A stretch of 12,056 nt of DNA. Source: an uncultured Clostridia bacterium. GTDB taxonomy: Bacteria; Bacillota; Clostridia; HGM11514. The stretch lies in NCBI GenBank assembly GCA_902478725.1, contig CABSMD010000058.1, positions 1 through 12,056 on the forward strand, read 5' to 3'. Below are positions 1 to 6,710 of the stretch, piece by piece (the stretch's first letter is position 1; each line of letters starts with the position of its first letter). The position numbers and the translations under genes are program-made. The notes below the pieces were generated by a model. It was given only the letters and a program-made list of their open reading frames with translations. It searched no databases and was not told where the DNA came from.

Positions 1-529
1 CCCGCCATAGCATCTCGCAAACGCTGCCGCAATCGGGCACATAGCCAAACTCAGTCGGGCAGACCCAGTCCGGATTGGTCGCGACGTAGGCAATGTCATG
101 AAGCAGCAGGCGGCAGGCGTCTTCCAGCTTGGCAAAGGTCAGCTCGGTGTCGAACCCCACCGTCAGGCAGCCGATGCCGTCCTGCAGGGTATCCACTACC
201 ATAAGACCGTGAGAGAGCAGCTCCTCTTTTAGGGAACGTGTTCCAAGCACATAGATCTTGTCATCCGCGTGGTTTGCCTTCAAATAGGCGGCCGTAGCCT
301 GTGAGGAGGACAAAAAGTCATCATACCCGGCCGCAATTCCCAGCCGGTTCAGCTTTTTTACATAGTCCCGCACGCCTTTTGAGGAATTGTTCGTCATAAA
401 GATATACCGTCCGCCTGCTTCCCTCACATGACGCAGAAAATCCAGGCAGCCATCGAATAAACGGTCGCCCAGATACAGCGTGCCGTCCATGTCCAATAAA
501 AAAAGCCTTTTGCCCGACAAACCTTCCAA
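1..529 (-). CDS. HAD-IIA family hydrolase (NagD/p-nitrophenylphosphatase-like), 3' end cut by window edge
   Basis: Cytosolic HAD-superfamily phosphatase, subclass IIA, which removes phosphate from small sugar- or nucleotide-type substrates; the substrate cannot be read from sequence. Seen: motif I DMDGT (residues 13-17, nucleophile Asp13) on a hydrophobic strand, and motif II TNNSSKG (46-52). Cap-region sequence follows up to VATNPDWVCPTEFGYVPDCG (149-168), typical of this subclass. Only 176 codons of an expected ~260-270 are present; the Lys and the acidic motif III/IV lie beyond base 1. No ATG lies upstream of motif I: the first in-frame ATG is the Met inside DMDGT, which would delete the nucleophile. 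The start is therefore taken as TTG at 529, about 9 nt after an AGGAAAGGG ribosome site; TTG at 520 is the alternative. It is preceded by its own promoter and by the terminator of the upstream operon, so it is probably a separate unit. Confidence 0.87.
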   Translation of the reverse strand, partial: MEGLSGKRLFLLDMDGTLYLGDRLFDGCLDFLRHVREAGGRYIFMTNNSSKGVRDYVKKLNRLGIAAGYDDFLSSSQATAAYLKANHADDKIYVLGTRSLKEELLSHGLMVVDTLQDGIGCLTVGFDTELTFAKLEDACRLLLHDIAYVATNPDWVCPTEFGYVPDCGSVCEMLWR

Positions 530-556
530 ATGTTCACGCCCTTTCCTTTTTCACTC

Positions 557-585
557 AGTATATCACATAATCTCAAAAATGAAAA
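557..585 (-). promoter_or_regulatory. Sigma-A promoter for the HAD hydrolase gene
   Basis: On the minus strand, -35 TTTTCA (580-585) and -10 TATACT (557-562) are separated by exactly 17 nt, and a TG one base upstream of the -10 makes it an extended -10. The predicted start of transcription is near 550, giving a leader of about 20 nt before the TTG start at 529. The -35 lies inside the T-rich tail of the preceding terminator. Confidence 0.6.
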
Positions 586-615
586 TACCCCGCCGGTGTA
601 AAACACCGTGCGGGG
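573..615 (-). terminator. Rho-independent terminator of the DUF2975-XRE-DUF4173 operon
   Basis: CCCCGC (588-593) pairs with GCGGGG (610-615), and CGGTGT (594-599) pairs with ACACCG (603-608). There is a three-base A loop and one bulged T at 609. On the minus strand the stem is followed by a T-rich tail (587 down to about 573). The plus-strand side has no T run, so it acts leftward, about 90 nt after the DUF4173 stop codon. Confidence 0.85.
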
Positions 616-705
616 CAACAAAAGAGGCTTCTTCAATTGCTAAGGGGAAACACGTCCGGCGGTATCTCAATCCGGCTCTGACAGCGTTTTTGTACGCCCT
701 TTGTG

Positions 706-2106
706 CTAATCGATCTGTTTCATCGCCTCGACCGACAGATTAAACCGCTGCCAGCGTGGGACGAAATCCGCGTAATAGCTTTTTTGCCGGGCAAACCAAG
801 CCTCCGCCTGCTCTCGGGCGGGATAGGTTGGCGCGTCCAGCAGCCGGGCAATCTGCGGCGCCGCGTCGGCGGAGAGGGTCATGACATAGGAGATGCCGTA
901 ACCCCGGTGATCGTAGTACCGGTCCACCTGGCTTTTGGCCACGATTGCGTCGATCGGCACGACGTTGAGCAGCAGATAGTAGACCAGCGCGATCACCAGA
1001 TACACCGCGATAATATTAAATTTGGGTTTTATGATATAGAAAAAGGTGATCAAAAGCCCAATGCTTTCAAAGATCAAAAAGCCGAACACCAGCAGCCGCA
1101 GCCTGGTCAGGCCGTCGTCGCTGCAATACAGCCACATCCGGTAGAAGGAGGAGGCCAGCAAAACCACCGTCACCGCGCACAGGTAACTGCACAGCGCCTT
1201 GATTACCGTCTTCCATCGGCCAGTCTTTTCCTTTGTCAGCGCGACCGTGAGCAGAATCAGCCCGATGTTAACGGCGGTAAGGAACAACAGCTCAAAAAAG
1301 CCCTTGCGTGCGTATTCGGTATAAGTCAGTCCGTATGGCAGCTGCGCGCCTGCGAATAAATACCGGAACTGAATGGCGACAAACAGCGTGTAGACTGCCA
1401 ATACGGAACAAAGGAGGATATTTAACACAATCAGGTCGCCGCCTTTTCGCGGCAGGCCGGGGTATTTCCTTTCCCGTACCGGCTGGTACAGATGGTAGGC
1501 AAATCCAAAGAGGTAGAACCCTACCACAATGCCGAGCAGTGATTTCCACAGCGCGTTCCCATTGCCCATTTCAAATATGGAATTCAAAAAGTCGGACACG
1601 CCGTGGCTGAAAATACTGTCGGCGGACGATAGCAGCAGAACCAGAAAAATCAGGCACGGAACCGTTATAACTATGCCCAAAAGCGCGCGTTTTATAATTG
1701 TGGCCTTTCTGGCATCCTTTGCGTTGACCATGCGCAGCGGTTCGGGCAGATAGCCGATGGGATTGAACAGATTTTCCAGCAAGTCCGCCAAAAAGCGGTT
1801 GTCCCCCAGTTTAAACTCCCGGCGCATCTGCAAAGATACCAGACTGTAAATAAGCAAAAGAATAAAAATGTTCGGTACCATCCACATCCGGTTTGCACTG
1901 ATAAAGGGGTTGCAGAACAGAATCAGCGCCGGTGCAAACCACCACAGCGCTTTTTTGCGCGGTACGATCCAGAACAGGCAGCCAAGCTGTAACAGGCCGA
2001 ACACCGCCACGCCAAGCCCGGCGTTTTGCGGCATTGCCAGATAGGTGAATCCAACAGCCGACACAGCCAGATAAAGCAGCAATTTTGTTTGTAACGTCTT
2101 TTCCAT
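706..2106 (-). CDS. DUF4173 (DUF4153-like) multi-pass membrane protein
   Basis: Integral membrane protein of unknown biochemical role, 466 aa. About ten hydrophobic segments are visible, for example around residues 8-25, 30-48, 53-70, 77-93, 140-160, 188-207, 225-246, 272-290, 301-319, 335-358 and 364-385, followed by a soluble tail of ~80 residues. The segment YGLTYTEYARKGFFEL (258-273) is the family hallmark I recall for DUF4173 proteins, which often sit beside XRE regulators and DUF2975 proteins in Firmicutes. A TTG at 2109 is in frame, but ATG at 2106 is preferred: it overlaps the TGA of the upstream gene by one base (TGATG), and a GAGGGGGA ribosome site lies about 7 nt upstream. This implies translational coupling as the last gene of a three-gene operon. 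The function is unknown; signalling or transport at the membrane is only inference. Confidence 0.88.
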   Translation of the reverse strand: MEKTLQTKLLLYLAVSAVGFTYLAMPQNAGLGVAVFGLLQLGCLFWIVPRKKALWWFAPALILFCNPFISANRMWMVPNIFILLLIYSLVSLQMRREFKLGDNRFLADLLENLFNPIGYLPEPLRMVNAKDARKATIIKRALLGIVITVPCLIFLVLLLSSADSIFSHGVSDFLNSIFEMGNGNALWKSLLGIVVGFYLFGFAYHLYQPVRERKYPGLPRKGGDLIVLNILLCSVLAVYTLFVAIQFRYLFAGAQLPYGLTYTEYARKGFFELLFLTAVNIGLILLTVALTKEKTGRWKTVIKALCSYLCAVTVVLLASSFYRMWLYCSDDGLTRLRLLVFGFLIFESIGLLITFFYIIKPKFNIIAVYLVIALVYYLLLNVVPIDAIVAKSQVDRYYDHRGYGISYVMTLSADAAPQIARLLDAPTYPAREQAEAWFARQKSYYADFVPRWQRFNLSVEAMKQID

Positions 2107-2318
2107 CAATCTTCCCCCTCTACATACTCTAAAATATCGCCCGGCTGGCAGTCAAGCGCCCGGCAGATTTCCTCCAGGGTGGAAAAACGGACCGCCTTTG
2201 CCTTGTTGTTTTTTAGAATCGACAGATTGGCGGGCGTGATGCTGACCTTTTCCGCCAGGGCATTAAGCCCGATTTTGCGTTTGGCCATCATAACATCCAG
2301 ATTTACGATAATCGGCAC
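2106..2318 (-). CDS. Small XRE/Cro-type helix-turn-helix regulator (YozG-like)
   Basis: A 70-residue cytosolic DNA-binding protein that is almost entirely one HTH domain. Residues 17-38 (GLNALAEKVSITPANLSILK...) form the helix-turn-helix, and STLEEICRALDCQPGDILEY (46-65) is the typical second half of the short YozG-type XRE fold. There is no sensor domain. The start is GTG at 2318, set by a strong GGAGGTGG ribosome site directly upstream. The gene lies 12 nt after the DUF2975 stop and overlaps the DUF4173 start by one base, so it is the middle gene of an operon. DUF2975 plus YozG-like XRE pairs are common in Firmicutes; autoregulation of the operon through the palindrome at 2896-2925 is plausible but inferred. 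Confidence 0.92.
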   Translation of the reverse strand: MPIIVNLDVMMAKRKIGLNALAEKVSITPANLSILKNNKAKAVRFSTLEEICRALDCQPGDILEYVEGED

Positions 2319-2330
2319 GCTTCCACCTCC

Positions 2331-2831
2331 TCATATGGTCAGATCGTTTTCTTCCTTCAGGGCGATGGCCTGCTTGAAGATATCCTTCAGCGTCAGGCAG
2401 AACAGGCAGCCGATCAGGAATACGGCGGCAATCACCACCGAGCCGTAAGTAAACAGCAAAACACTTTTGACGATATAAATCAGGCAGACCAGTGCGCAGG
2501 CTACCGCAATCCTGCGGAAACAGGAAATGTTCGCTTCCACAAATGGATTACCCCCAAGCAACGTCCGGAACATGCGCTTGAGCTGGAACAGGATGTAGAC
2601 CGCGCAAACGCCGGAGGCCTCCAGCACGACCCCGAAGATTGCCAGTCCCTTAGAGCCGGCGAAGAGACCCTGCGTCCAGGACGCCATATAGCCAAATGAG
2701 TAATCGTCGGGCCGCAGGCCCAACAACCACGGGAGCCATACCGGCAGGGTCACCACCGCGAGGATTCCGCCGAAAAACATGATATCCACCATTGTCTTTG
2801 CAATGTAGTGTACCGCGCTGTTTTTGTACAT
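2331..2831 (-). CDS. DUF2975 domain-containing membrane protein
   Basis: A small integral membrane protein of 166 aa with four predicted membrane segments (about residues 14-37, 61-83, 107-128 and 130-148) and short cytosolic ends. The segment GGNPFVEANISCFRRIAV (93-110) between segments 2 and 3 is the conserved NPF...N...R.I signature I associate with DUF2975. The ATG start at 2831 follows AAGGGGAAA. It is the first gene of an operon with an XRE regulator and a DUF4173 protein, and its promoter is close to perfect consensus. In this family the neighbour is usually a YozG-like HTH protein, so a membrane partner or sensor for that regulator is a reasonable inference; no activity is known. Confidence 0.9.
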   Translation of the reverse strand: MYKNSAVHYIAKTMVDIMFFGGILAVVTLPVWLPWLLGLRPDDYSFGYMASWTQGLFAGSKGLAIFGVVLEASGVCAVYILFQLKRMFRTLLGGNPFVEANISCFRRIAVACALVCLIYIVKSVLLFTYGSVVIAAVFLIGCLFCLTLKDIFKQAIALKEENDLTI

Positions 2832-2865
2832 CGTATTTTTCCCCTTTCCCTATCTTCTGCTTTGG

Positions 2866-2894
2866 ATTATAGCATAGAAAATATTGCATGTCAA
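2866..2894 (-). promoter_or_regulatory. Consensus sigma-A promoter of the DUF2975-XRE-DUF4173 operon
   Basis: On the minus strand, TTGACA (2889-2894) and TATAAT (2866-2871) both match consensus perfectly, with a 17-nt spacer and a TG extended -10. The predicted transcription start is near 2859, giving a leader of about 28 nt. So strong a promoter on a regulator operon suggests that it is normally repressed. Confidence 0.9.
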
Positions 2895-2895
2895 T

Positions 2896-2925
2896 ATAAA
2901 ATTATTGATAATCAATAAATTTTAT
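2896..2925. repeat. AT-rich palindrome next to the operon promoter, candidate operator
   Basis: A perfect 8-1-8 inverted repeat, TTATTGAT-A-ATCAATAA (2902-2918), extends to 14 paired bases per side (2896-2925) if one base (A2919) is bulged. It begins two bases upstream of the -35 box of the leftward operon and ~80 nt upstream of the rightward beta-helix gene promoter. Its geometry resembles a Fur-family box or a small HTH dimer site. The binder is unknown. Confidence 0.6.
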
Positions 2926-2964
2926 TCGATAAACAGACTGCGCAAGCGTTGCCGTTGCCTCAAC

Positions 2965-2990
2965 CGCCGCCGATTTTCGGCGGCGCTTAT
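2965..2990 (+). other. GC-rich hairpin in the divergent intergenic region
   Basis: CGCCGCCGA (2965-2973) pairs perfectly with TCGGCGGCG (2977-2985) around a TTT loop, followed on the plus strand by CTTATTT. The T tail is weak for a terminator. It lies upstream of the beta-helix gene promoter, so it would only be transcribed from a start further left. The rest of 2832-3064 holds the two promoters and the palindrome. Confidence 0.4.
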
Positions 2991-3003
2991 TTGCAAATAC
3001 CTA

Positions 3004-3032
3004 TTGTATTTTAAATTTTTTTCCTATATAAT
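3004..3032 (+). promoter_or_regulatory. Probable sigma-A promoter of the GH28-like gene
   Basis: A perfect -10 TATAAT (3027-3032) lies 17 nt after a weak -35 TTGTAT (3004-3009). The predicted start is near 3039, about 25 nt before the ATG at 3065. The weak -35 leaves room for an activator. Confidence 0.6.
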
Positions 3033-3047
3033 GGACAAAAAAGAAAT

Positions 3048-3054
3048 GGGAGGG
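3048..3054 (+). promoter_or_regulatory. Ribosome binding site that selects the start of the GH28-like gene
   Basis: GGGAGGG ends one base before an in-frame ATG at 3056, too close for initiation, and ten bases before ATG at 3065. The second ATG is therefore chosen. Confidence 0.65.
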
Positions 3055-3064
3055 TATGATTCGA

Positions 3065-4492
3065 ATGGAAGCATTAAAAACAGCCATCGTGCGGCATGTC
3101 AGCGCGCCTGTTACGGCGGAGGGCGTTAGCGTCACAAAGTATAAGGATTTGGTGGAAACGCGGCAAATTTCCATTCAGTACAGCGACCGTGTGGAGAATG
3201 TCACAGCCGAAGTATGGACCAAGGCAATCCAAAAGGCGCTTGACACCGAAAAAGAGGTCTATATTCCGAATATGGGCCATGCCATCTATCTTGACGCCCC
3301 GTTGGTGCTTCGCAGCGGATATCGGATCGTGGTGGATCGGGATCAGGTGATTGGCCAGGTGCCGGACACCAACACCTGCATGGTGCGCAATGAGAATATC
3401 ATTGATGGGAAGGATGGGGCCGTAACGCTCGACCGGCCTGATTGTGATATATCCGTGGAAGGCGGGGTGTGGACGACCTTTACCACCCAATTGGGCATCC
3501 CCAACGGAAACGTCAGGGGCCACGCCGACAAAGACCAATCCATGCCGGGCGCGTTTGGGTTTATGCTGTTCAGCAATGTGGAACGGTTGCAAATCCGTAA
3601 CGTAACGATCCAGGATGGGATGTCCTACGGGTTCCAGATCAGCAACTGCCGTGACTTTCTGGTGGAGGATATCTGTTTTGTTCGCCATCATAAAGATGGT
3701 GTGCATATTAATGGTCCGGTACAATATGGTATCATCCGCAACCTGCGCGGCAAGGACATGGGGGATGACATGGTCGCGCTCAACGCCTGGGACTGGTATA
3801 CCTCTGCCATTACCTTCGGTACGATAGAGGATGTGCTGGTGCAGAACGTCGAGAGCAATAACAATGAATTGCGTCTGCTGCCCGGGCGTAAGATGTTTGA
3901 CAATGGCAGCTTTGTCGACTGCGATCTGCGCCGCATCGTGCTGGAGAACATCAGCGGGGTGTATACCTATAAGCTCTACTGCCAGCCGAATATTGCAAAT
4001 GCCATCCGGGGTATCCACGATACCTCCGGCGCGGTAGGGAACATCAAAGACGTCTATTTTAAAAACATCACCTTTGACGCGGTCCGCAAGGCCGGCTTCC
4101 ATGATATTCCGGTAGGTGGGCTGTTTGAGGTATGTGCCGACTGCGACGGCCTGTACCTGGAGGATGTTACCATTGAGGAGCCCATCTCTTCCTTTGCGGA
4201 AAAACAGATGTCCCTGTTCAAGGTCGGCCCCTTGTCTGCAACCTGGAAAAACGATTCGGACGACCCCGCCAGATGGGGGGATGTGTTCGACCCTGACGCA
4301 ATCTGCACGGTGGACAACATCCATATGAAACATATTCGGTTTCAGGATGGAAAAGGCGGTTATGAGGCGGTGGACGATGCCGGCCTTTTGACGCGTGAGA
4401 TGCATATGACCATCAACCCCGACTATCCCAACACCACGCCCAAAGGCGGAACGGGATACGGCACGATCCGCAGGGTTACGATTGAAAAGTAG
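3065..4492 (+). CDS. GH28-like right-handed parallel beta-helix protein (polygalacturonase-related)
   Basis: A 475-residue protein with no signal peptide or membrane segment, so probably cytosolic. Repeating short strand-turn units (e.g. VERLQIRNVTIQD, FLVEDICFV, IIRNLRG, IEDVLVQNVESNN, RRIVLENISG, IKDVYFKNITFD, LYLEDVTIEE) show a parallel beta-helix from about residue 75 to 430. HKDGVHING (209-217) and GDDMVALN (233-240) sit where GH28 enzymes carry their NTD and DD catalytic motifs, giving candidate acids Asp211, Asp234 and Asp235. The GH28 GHG and RIK motifs are not recognisable. It is therefore a distant relative that probably acts on a polysaccharide or oligosaccharide; hydrolase versus lyase, and the substrate, are open. 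It is monocistronic, with its own promoter and a strong terminator, and no sugar transporter or other glycosidase is adjacent. Confidence 0.75.
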   Translation: MEALKTAIVRHVSAPVTAEGVSVTKYKDLVETRQISIQYSDRVENVTAEVWTKAIQKALDTEKEVYIPNMGHAIYLDAPLVLRSGYRIVVDRDQVIGQVPDTNTCMVRNENIIDGKDGAVTLDRPDCDISVEGGVWTTFTTQLGIPNGNVRGHADKDQSMPGAFGFMLFSNVERLQIRNVTIQDGMSYGFQISNCRDFLVEDICFVRHHKDGVHINGPVQYGIIRNLRGKDMGDDMVALNAWDWYTSAITFGTIEDVLVQNVESNNNELRLLPGRKMFDNGSFVDCDLRRIVLENISGVYTYKLYCQPNIANAIRGIHDTSGAVGNIKDVYFKNITFDAVRKAGFHDIPVGGLFEVCADCDGLYLEDVTIEEPISSFAEKQMSLFKVGPLSATWKNDSDDPARWGDVFDPDAICTVDNIHMKHIRFQDGKGGYEAVDDAGLLTREMHMTINPDYPNTTPKGGTGYGTIRRVTIEK

Positions 4493-4538
4493 TTGCAGAG
4501 TATAACAGCAGCATAACGCTGGGCTTTTTCGATAGTCT

Positions 4539-4573
4539 GAGAGGCGGATTTACTCCGCCTCTCTTTTTGTTCT
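4539..4573 (+). terminator. Strong rho-independent terminator after the GH28-like gene
   Basis: A perfect 10-bp stem, GAGAGGCGGA (4539-4548) with TCCGCCTCTC (4554-4563), has a five-base loop and is followed by TTTTTGTTCT on the plus strand. The minus strand has no T run close enough for a good leftward terminator. None was seen for the deacetylase gene ending at 4607. Confidence 0.93.
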
Positions 4574-4606
4574 CATCATCAGCCAGCAACCCGAAAGGGA
4601 AGCCAC

Positions 4607-5485
4607 TCAATAGGAATCCGATAAGCCCTTCATCAATTGATCTAACGGTATATCCTGTGTAACCTCAATTCGTTTCATAGCATATAAGGAGTCCGGGTCG
4701 CCTTTCGTTACGTAGTTGATGCCATGCGCAGATGTAACGGTCGCCTTGAAGCCGGCCTCTTTCAACAGGGACTCACTTGTTTCGGTATACAGTCCATATG
4801 GATAAGCAAATACTTCGGCAGTCGTATGAAGGTTCGTTTGCATATCCTTTTTGAACCGTGCAATGTCCTTGCGAAACGCGTTGCGATACGCAGATGCGTT
4901 CTCGCTTTCTTTTCTCAATACGCCGGAGCGAAAATCTTGCAGATCCAGTTGACGGACATGATGCATATCGTAGGAATGGCTTTGCACGGATATTACATTG
5001 CGCGCCTCAGCTGCCTGTTCCCATGTAAAATGCGGTATTATGGGGATGCCTGTATCCTTATAGGTCGTTTTCCCAACGGAAACCCCAATTGCAAACACCG
5101 TTGCCCGCATATGATATTGTTCTAACACCGGCTTAGCAAGTACGATCGTACTTTCGTATCCGTCATCAAAAGTAATGACGATTGGTTTTTTGGGCAGTTC
5201 TTCCTTATTTTCTGTATAGGCGATCAGCTGGTCGAAATCAATGGTCTGAAACCCTTCGTGATACAGTGCCGAGAGGAGGTTTTCAAAATGTCCCAGGCTT
5301 ATGGTTGCTTCGCTCATAACAGGTTCATCCCGCACCATATGGTGCAATAACAGGATGGGGATTTCCGTACTTTCTTCCATAACGGTCAGATGGCCGGTAA
5401 GGGCAAAGCGATTGGTTCCAAACCATAGCGTGAGAATCGCCGCGGCCAGAATGGCACCGATCGCTATTTTTTTCTGAAACGGCAT
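4607..5485 (-). CDS. Membrane-anchored polysaccharide deacetylase (NodB domain, CE4)
   Basis: Metal-dependent N- or O-deacetylase of a cell-surface polysaccharide or peptidoglycan, 292 aa. Residues 6-23 form one hydrophobic anchor after a short KK-containing N-terminus, so the catalytic domain faces outside. Seen motifs: TFDDGY (105-110, catalytic/metal Asp107-Asp108), HSYDMH (170-175, metal histidines) and AYPYG (227-231). The second histidine is five residues after the first, not four as in classic CE4 H-T/S-x-x-H; I recall this from other Firmicute deacetylases, but note it. The ATG at 5485 follows a perfect TAAGGAGGT site. It lies 24 nt after the DUF4179 gene as third gene of the sigma/anti-sigma operon. 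That context suggests envelope-stress-controlled surface modification, comparable in logic to extracytoplasmic sigma regulons for lysozyme resistance. The substrate is not determinable. Confidence 0.9.
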   Translation of the reverse strand: MPFQKKIAIGAILAAAILTLWFGTNRFALTGHLTVMEESTEIPILLLHHMVRDEPVMSEATISLGHFENLLSALYHEGFQTIDFDQLIAYTENKEELPKKPIVITFDDGYESTIVLAKPVLEQYHMRATVFAIGVSVGKTTYKDTGIPIIPHFTWEQAAEARNVISVQSHSYDMHHVRQLDLQDFRSGVLRKESENASAYRNAFRKDIARFKKDMQTNLHTTAEVFAYPYGLYTETSESLLKEAGFKATVTSAHGINYVTKGDPDSLYAMKRIEVTQDIPLDQLMKGLSDSY

Positions 5486-5509
5486 GCGGTTACCTCCTTA
5501 TGAGTGGTT

Positions 5510-6544
5510 CTAATGAATTGGAATCACCGTTTGAAAAAACTCGATGGACGCAATTTCCTTATCGTTGATGACCTGCTCAAATGTTTTGACAAGCTCCATT
5601 TTTCCTGAACCAAAATTACTCAGCATCGAACCATGAAATGCATTGGTGGTTTCTGATGTGCCGTCTTTATAGTGGATCGTGATGGGGAACCGGTCGATAT
5701 ATGCATTCGGCTGTATGCTTTCCATATTGCCCGCGGCGTTGTTGATCTCTTTCATGGAAGGCGATTCAACCTTAAGCGCGATTGAAATGGGTGAAATTGA
5801 AATGGACGTTGCGGTTGCCTGATAACCATACATCGACAGGCTTGCTTCGATCGGTTGGACGGTAGAAGAATTCTTAAAGTTGAGGTCAAACGATATATCC
5901 CATTCTCCCGGCACAACGGTCTCGAACTCCGCCGGATATGCCGCGGCCGCCTGTAAATTTGCCAAATGGATCAAAGCCCTCTGGCCCATCGTGGATTTTC
6001 TGCTTATGACTTCCATAATCAAACTGATTTGATTGTCATCGGGATTATCATCATCGACCAGAATGAAACGCTTGCCCGTATAAACGTCCTGATCCGCGTC
6101 AAAACTGCTGTCTTCAAACCAGTACTGTTCCGCATTTAAAGTGATGCCTGCCGGCGCGGTAAAGTCCATCAGGACATACGTGAGGTTGTCATCGCCAATG
6201 ACCTGTTTAATTTCCAAAGTTCCGTTTTCATTTGACACCTGTTGACCAACGGTGTACGCACCACTTGCTAACGCGTCCGCTTGCCCGTCGCTGGATGGCT
6301 TTAGAAATTTCAAAAATCCAATATCGAGGCCAAACTGTACGGCGGCAAATGCCGTCACCGTAAGGAGGCAACCGATCACCACTGCCGCTGCGGCGGCCGT
6401 TTTAAATCGTTTCACAGGCGCATATCCCTTCTTTACCGCGTTTTTTTGTTTGCTTTCAGCCAAGATTTTTCGTAACAGATCTTCCTTATGTTCCGCTGTC
6501 GGAGTCAGAAATTGAAAGAGTTCTTTTATATCGTTATGCTTCAT
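5510..6544 (-). CDS. DUF4179 protein, putative membrane-bound anti-sigma factor
   Basis: A 344-residue single-pass membrane protein. The N-terminal ~45 residues are cytosolic and contain a helix (EHKEDLLRKILAESKQK, 18-34). They are followed by a basic stretch, a membrane span (about 48-70, with KTAAAAAVVIGCLLTVTAFA) and a ~270-residue extracellular beta-rich domain typical of DUF4179 proteins. Family members usually sit directly downstream of an ECF-type sigma gene and are thought to hold it at the membrane; that role here is inferred from context. The ATG at 6544 has a good AGGAGGGA site and overlaps the end of the sigma reading frame by 11 nt, so translation is probably coupled. The deacetylase follows after 24 nt. 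No motif shows what the outer domain senses. Confidence 0.85.
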   Translation of the reverse strand: MKHNDIKELFQFLTPTAEHKEDLLRKILAESKQKNAVKKGYAPVKRFKTAAAAAVVIGCLLTVTAFAAVQFGLDIGFLKFLKPSSDGQADALASGAYTVGQQVSNENGTLEIKQVIGDDNLTYVLMDFTAPAGITLNAEQYWFEDSSFDADQDVYTGKRFILVDDDNPDDNQISLIMEVISRKSTMGQRALIHLANLQAAAAYPAEFETVVPGEWDISFDLNFKNSSTVQPIEASLSMYGYQATATSISISPISIALKVESPSMKEINNAAGNMESIQPNAYIDRFPITIHYKDGTSETTNAFHGSMLSNFGSGKMELVKTFEQVINDKEIASIEFFQTVIPIH

Positions 6545-6710
6545 CGTAAATCCCTCCTAATTCTAATTTCAAGCGTTCGCGCCCTCTGGACAACTGCGAT
6601 TGGATTGTGCTTTCTTTTCGTCTCAACAATTTGGATAGCTCCTTTATGGAATAACCCTCAAAATAATAGAGATACAATATGATCTTATATTTTGCGGGCA
6701 ATAACAGCAT
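6534..6710 (-). CDS. Possible separate sigma region 4 polypeptide (58 aa) within the broken sigma gene
   Basis: This frame opens at ATG 6710 directly on the frameshift and encodes a complete region 4 helix-turn-helix (EGYSIKELSKLLRRKESTIQ). GAGGTGAT at 6717-6724 ends six bases before this ATG, an adequate ribosome site, so internal initiation is possible even if the full-length protein is lost. The same bases also encode the ordinary region 2-4 linker (E-V-I-E), so the site may be chance. Listed as an alternative reading of the parent pseudogene, not as an extra gene. Confidence 0.3.
   Translation of the reverse strand: MLLLPAKYKIILYLYYFEGYSIKELSKLLRRKESTIQSQLSRGRERLKLELGGIYDEA

Noticed and set aside
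703..1359. 218-residue plus-strand frame within the DUF4173 gene
   Set aside because: Low-complexity Q/H/R-rich shadow of a membrane-protein gene; the minus strand has the hydrophobic segments and family motif.
3074..4405. 443-residue open frame antisense to the beta-helix gene
   Set aside because: It is the mirror of a GC-rich coding frame, has no family resemblance and no placed ribosome site; the plus-strand frame has clear beta-helix repeats and motifs.
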